Positions 6,796-7,657 of a stretch of DNA of 7,657 nucleotides are shown in pieces. The notes under the pieces were generated by a model. The model was not told where the DNA came from. It did not search any database and saw nothing but the letters and a program-made list of their open reading frames with translations. Origin of the DNA: Acidobacteriota bacterium (GTDB taxonomy: Bacteria > Acidobacteriota > Terriglobia > Terriglobales > Acidobacteriaceae); assembly GCA_021799405.1 (NCBI GenBank), contig JAJZAL010000247.1, positions 1 through 7,657 on the forward strand, given 5' to 3'. Position 1 is the first letter of the stretch; each line of letters begins with the position of its first letter. A program made the position numbers and the translations under genes.

Positions 6796-7117
6796 CGCAT
6801 GGATCCATGTGCCAGGAATCTCATCGCCAACCTCAACAATGAAATACTGGTATCCGCGGCATCAATCTATGAAATCAGTCTGAAAGGGCACGATGGCAAG
6901 CTCCCCAAAACGGTGGACTTTGAGAGCGACTTCATGATCAACCTCGAAGAGCGCTTAGGCTACACGCTTGTCCCTCTGGAGCCGGAGGCAATGATGCGAG
7001 GCGCGCTTCGCGGCAGCACATTCCGATCCCTTTGATCGCATGATTGCCGCGCACGCTATCCAATGCAATCTACCCCTACTCAGCACGGATTCCAGACTTA
7101 ACGTGATTGGTATCTGA
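6796..7117 (+). pseudogene. Frameshifted, N-terminally eroded PIN-domain toxin relic (VapC-like)
   Basis: VapC-type toxins are PIN-fold RNases paired with an antitoxin. The first frame (from R at 6796, continuing through ATG 6799) reads RMDPCARNLI, then EILVSAASIYEISLK, matching the family's 'R.SP.AR.LI...E.LVSAAS.WEI.IK' region and keeping one acidic active-site residue (the Glu of YEI). That frame stops at 7033-7035. The next frame, one base later, continues the same protein: HSDPFDRMIAAHA (7019-7057), then LPLLSTDSRL, with the remaining C-terminal acidic residues, ending at TGA 7115-7117. The shift falls around 7012-7018 and fits a one-base insertion or two-base loss. The N-terminal LLDTH segment with the first catalytic Asp is not recognisable upstream, and an in-frame TGA sits at 6745-6747. 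No antitoxin gene was found. It should be inactive. Confidence 0.85.
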
Positions 7118-7159
7118 CGCCTGAAAACAACCAAGCGGTGAGGCTTTAATGCCTTGCTG

Positions 7160-7357
7160 TCAAATCGCGAGCATGCTGAAGTCCGTCGCGCCAACTCCGA
7201 ATAGAATGCTCCGCATTGCGCGAGCTACAAGCCGGGCACCTACTGTACCAGGTCCAAGACCCCAGAGGGTCATCGGGAGGCCGTCTCGAAGGACCGTCGT
7301 CACTCGATGCGCGGGATTCGCGCCGACCGCCATTCGCACTACAATTTCGCGCGTCCG
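7160..7357 (-). pseudogene. C-terminal fragment of a MacB/FtsX-like permease (ADOP type)
   Basis: The translation RTREIVVRMAVGANPAHRV, then a hydrophobic helix region, then RSILFGVGATD matches the pattern 'RTREIG.RMALGA....V...L..GL.L...G...G......L...LLFGV..TDP' near the C-terminus of MacB/FtsX-type ABC permeases, including the orphan permeases expanded in Acidobacteriota. Only about 65 residues remain. The upstream helix that normally precedes RTREI is absent in this frame, and a stop follows at 7160-7162 before the last membrane helix and the usual 'RRA..VDP...LR.E' ending. It is a remnant of a lost gene, on the opposite strand to the toxin relic. Confidence 0.75.
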
Positions 7358-7435
7358 AATCTGCACACCGCCTGCGTCAGTTTTGAAGTGCACACAGAAT
7401 AGGCATGCAGCCGGACTATTACAACCCACTAGCTT

Positions 7436-7450
7436 GCCCAAGCGCTGGGC
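7436..7450 (-). other. Small perfect hairpin past the isomerase gene
   Basis: GCCCA (7436-7440) and TGGGC (7446-7450) enclose AGCGC. It lies about 50 bases past the stop codon of the gene entering from the right edge. It may contribute to transcript termination, but no T-run follows on the minus strand. Confidence 0.25.
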
Positions 7451-7500
7451 CCGCCATTACCGGCCGCGGGGCTTCGTATCGCGCGAAAGTCAGATGGCGC

Positions 7501-7657
7501 TTACATTCCCGGAATCTGCGGATTCTGCGCCTTGGTGTTGAACTGGACGAGGTTGTGCTTCCTGTACTCCGCCAGCACGTTGCTGGCGAAGATGCTGAAG
7601 GCGTCGTTGCGCCGTTCTTCCAGAAGCTGATCCCGCGTCTGGTCGAAGTTCTTGGCG
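7501..7657 (-). CDS. C-terminal end of a probable peptidyl-prolyl isomerase/SurA-like chaperone (partial)
   Basis: The last 51 residues of a gene entering from the right edge are visible, with a TAA stop at 7501-7503. The segment NFDQTRDQLLEERRNDAF, then SNVLAEYRKH and a Gln/Pro-rich end (AQNPQIPGM), resembles the C-terminal helix of periplasmic parvulin-type isomerases and SurA/PpiD-like folding factors, where 'R.QLL..RR..AF...' follows the parvulin domain. These proteins assist folding of exported and outer-membrane proteins. No catalytic domain lies in the window, so the assignment rests on this helix alone. Other coiled-coil C-termini are possible. Confidence 0.5.
   Translation of the reverse strand, partial: AKNFDQTRDQLLEERRNDAFSIFASNVLAEYRKHNLVQFNTKAQNPQIPGM

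Noticed and set aside
7149..7541. Plus-strand open frame of 130 codons
   Set aside because: It is antisense to both the permease fragment and the isomerase C-terminus, whose minus-strand translations match known families.

Overview
The window looks like chromosomal DNA from an Acidobacteriota bacterium (Terriglobia/Koribacter type). This is inferred from four kinds of genes: a very large Oar-like TonB-dependent receptor with an N-terminal carboxypeptidase-regulatory-like domain, a membrane-anchored winged-helix regulator of a type frequent in that phylum, the tail of an ADOP/MacB-type permease, and a Tat-exported sulfatase. A short tandem-hairpin repeat between genes points the same way. No rRNA, tRNA, CRISPR array, intact insertion sequence or phage gene was seen.

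Layout. Positions 1-590 (minus) hold the N-terminal 196 codons of a type I sulfatase that runs off the left edge. Positions 591-1098 are non-coding and carry a REP-like tandem hairpin, a second hairpin cluster and a long inverted repeat just past the end of the next gene. Positions 1099-4437 (minus) encode a complete 1112-residue outer-membrane TonB-dependent receptor. Positions 4438-5250 are an unusually long divergent intergenic region with two sets of direct repeats, a small dyad in the receptor leader and a plausible sigma-70 promoter facing right. Positions 5251-6612 (plus) encode a 453-residue ToxR/CadC-style regulator: a cytoplasmic winged-helix domain, one membrane helix and a roughly 250-residue extracytoplasmic domain of unknown function.

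The right end is a decaying stretch. It holds a frameshifted, N-terminally eroded PIN-domain (VapC-like) toxin relic at 6796-7117 and, on the other strand, a short C-terminal scrap of a FtsX/MacB-like permease at 7160-7357. The C-terminus of a probable parvulin-type peptidyl-prolyl isomerase/SurA-like protein (7501-7657, minus) enters from the right edge.

How the genes may work together (inference). The receptor and the membrane-anchored regulator are divergently transcribed from a shared, repeat-rich region. The sulfatase lies downstream of the receptor on the same strand. A reasonable model is a nutrient-acquisition locus, possibly for a sulfated glycan or sulfate ester. In it the regulator senses something in the periplasm and controls the receptor, and perhaps the sulfatase, directly from the membrane without a separate kinase. 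The sequence supports the architecture but not the ligand.
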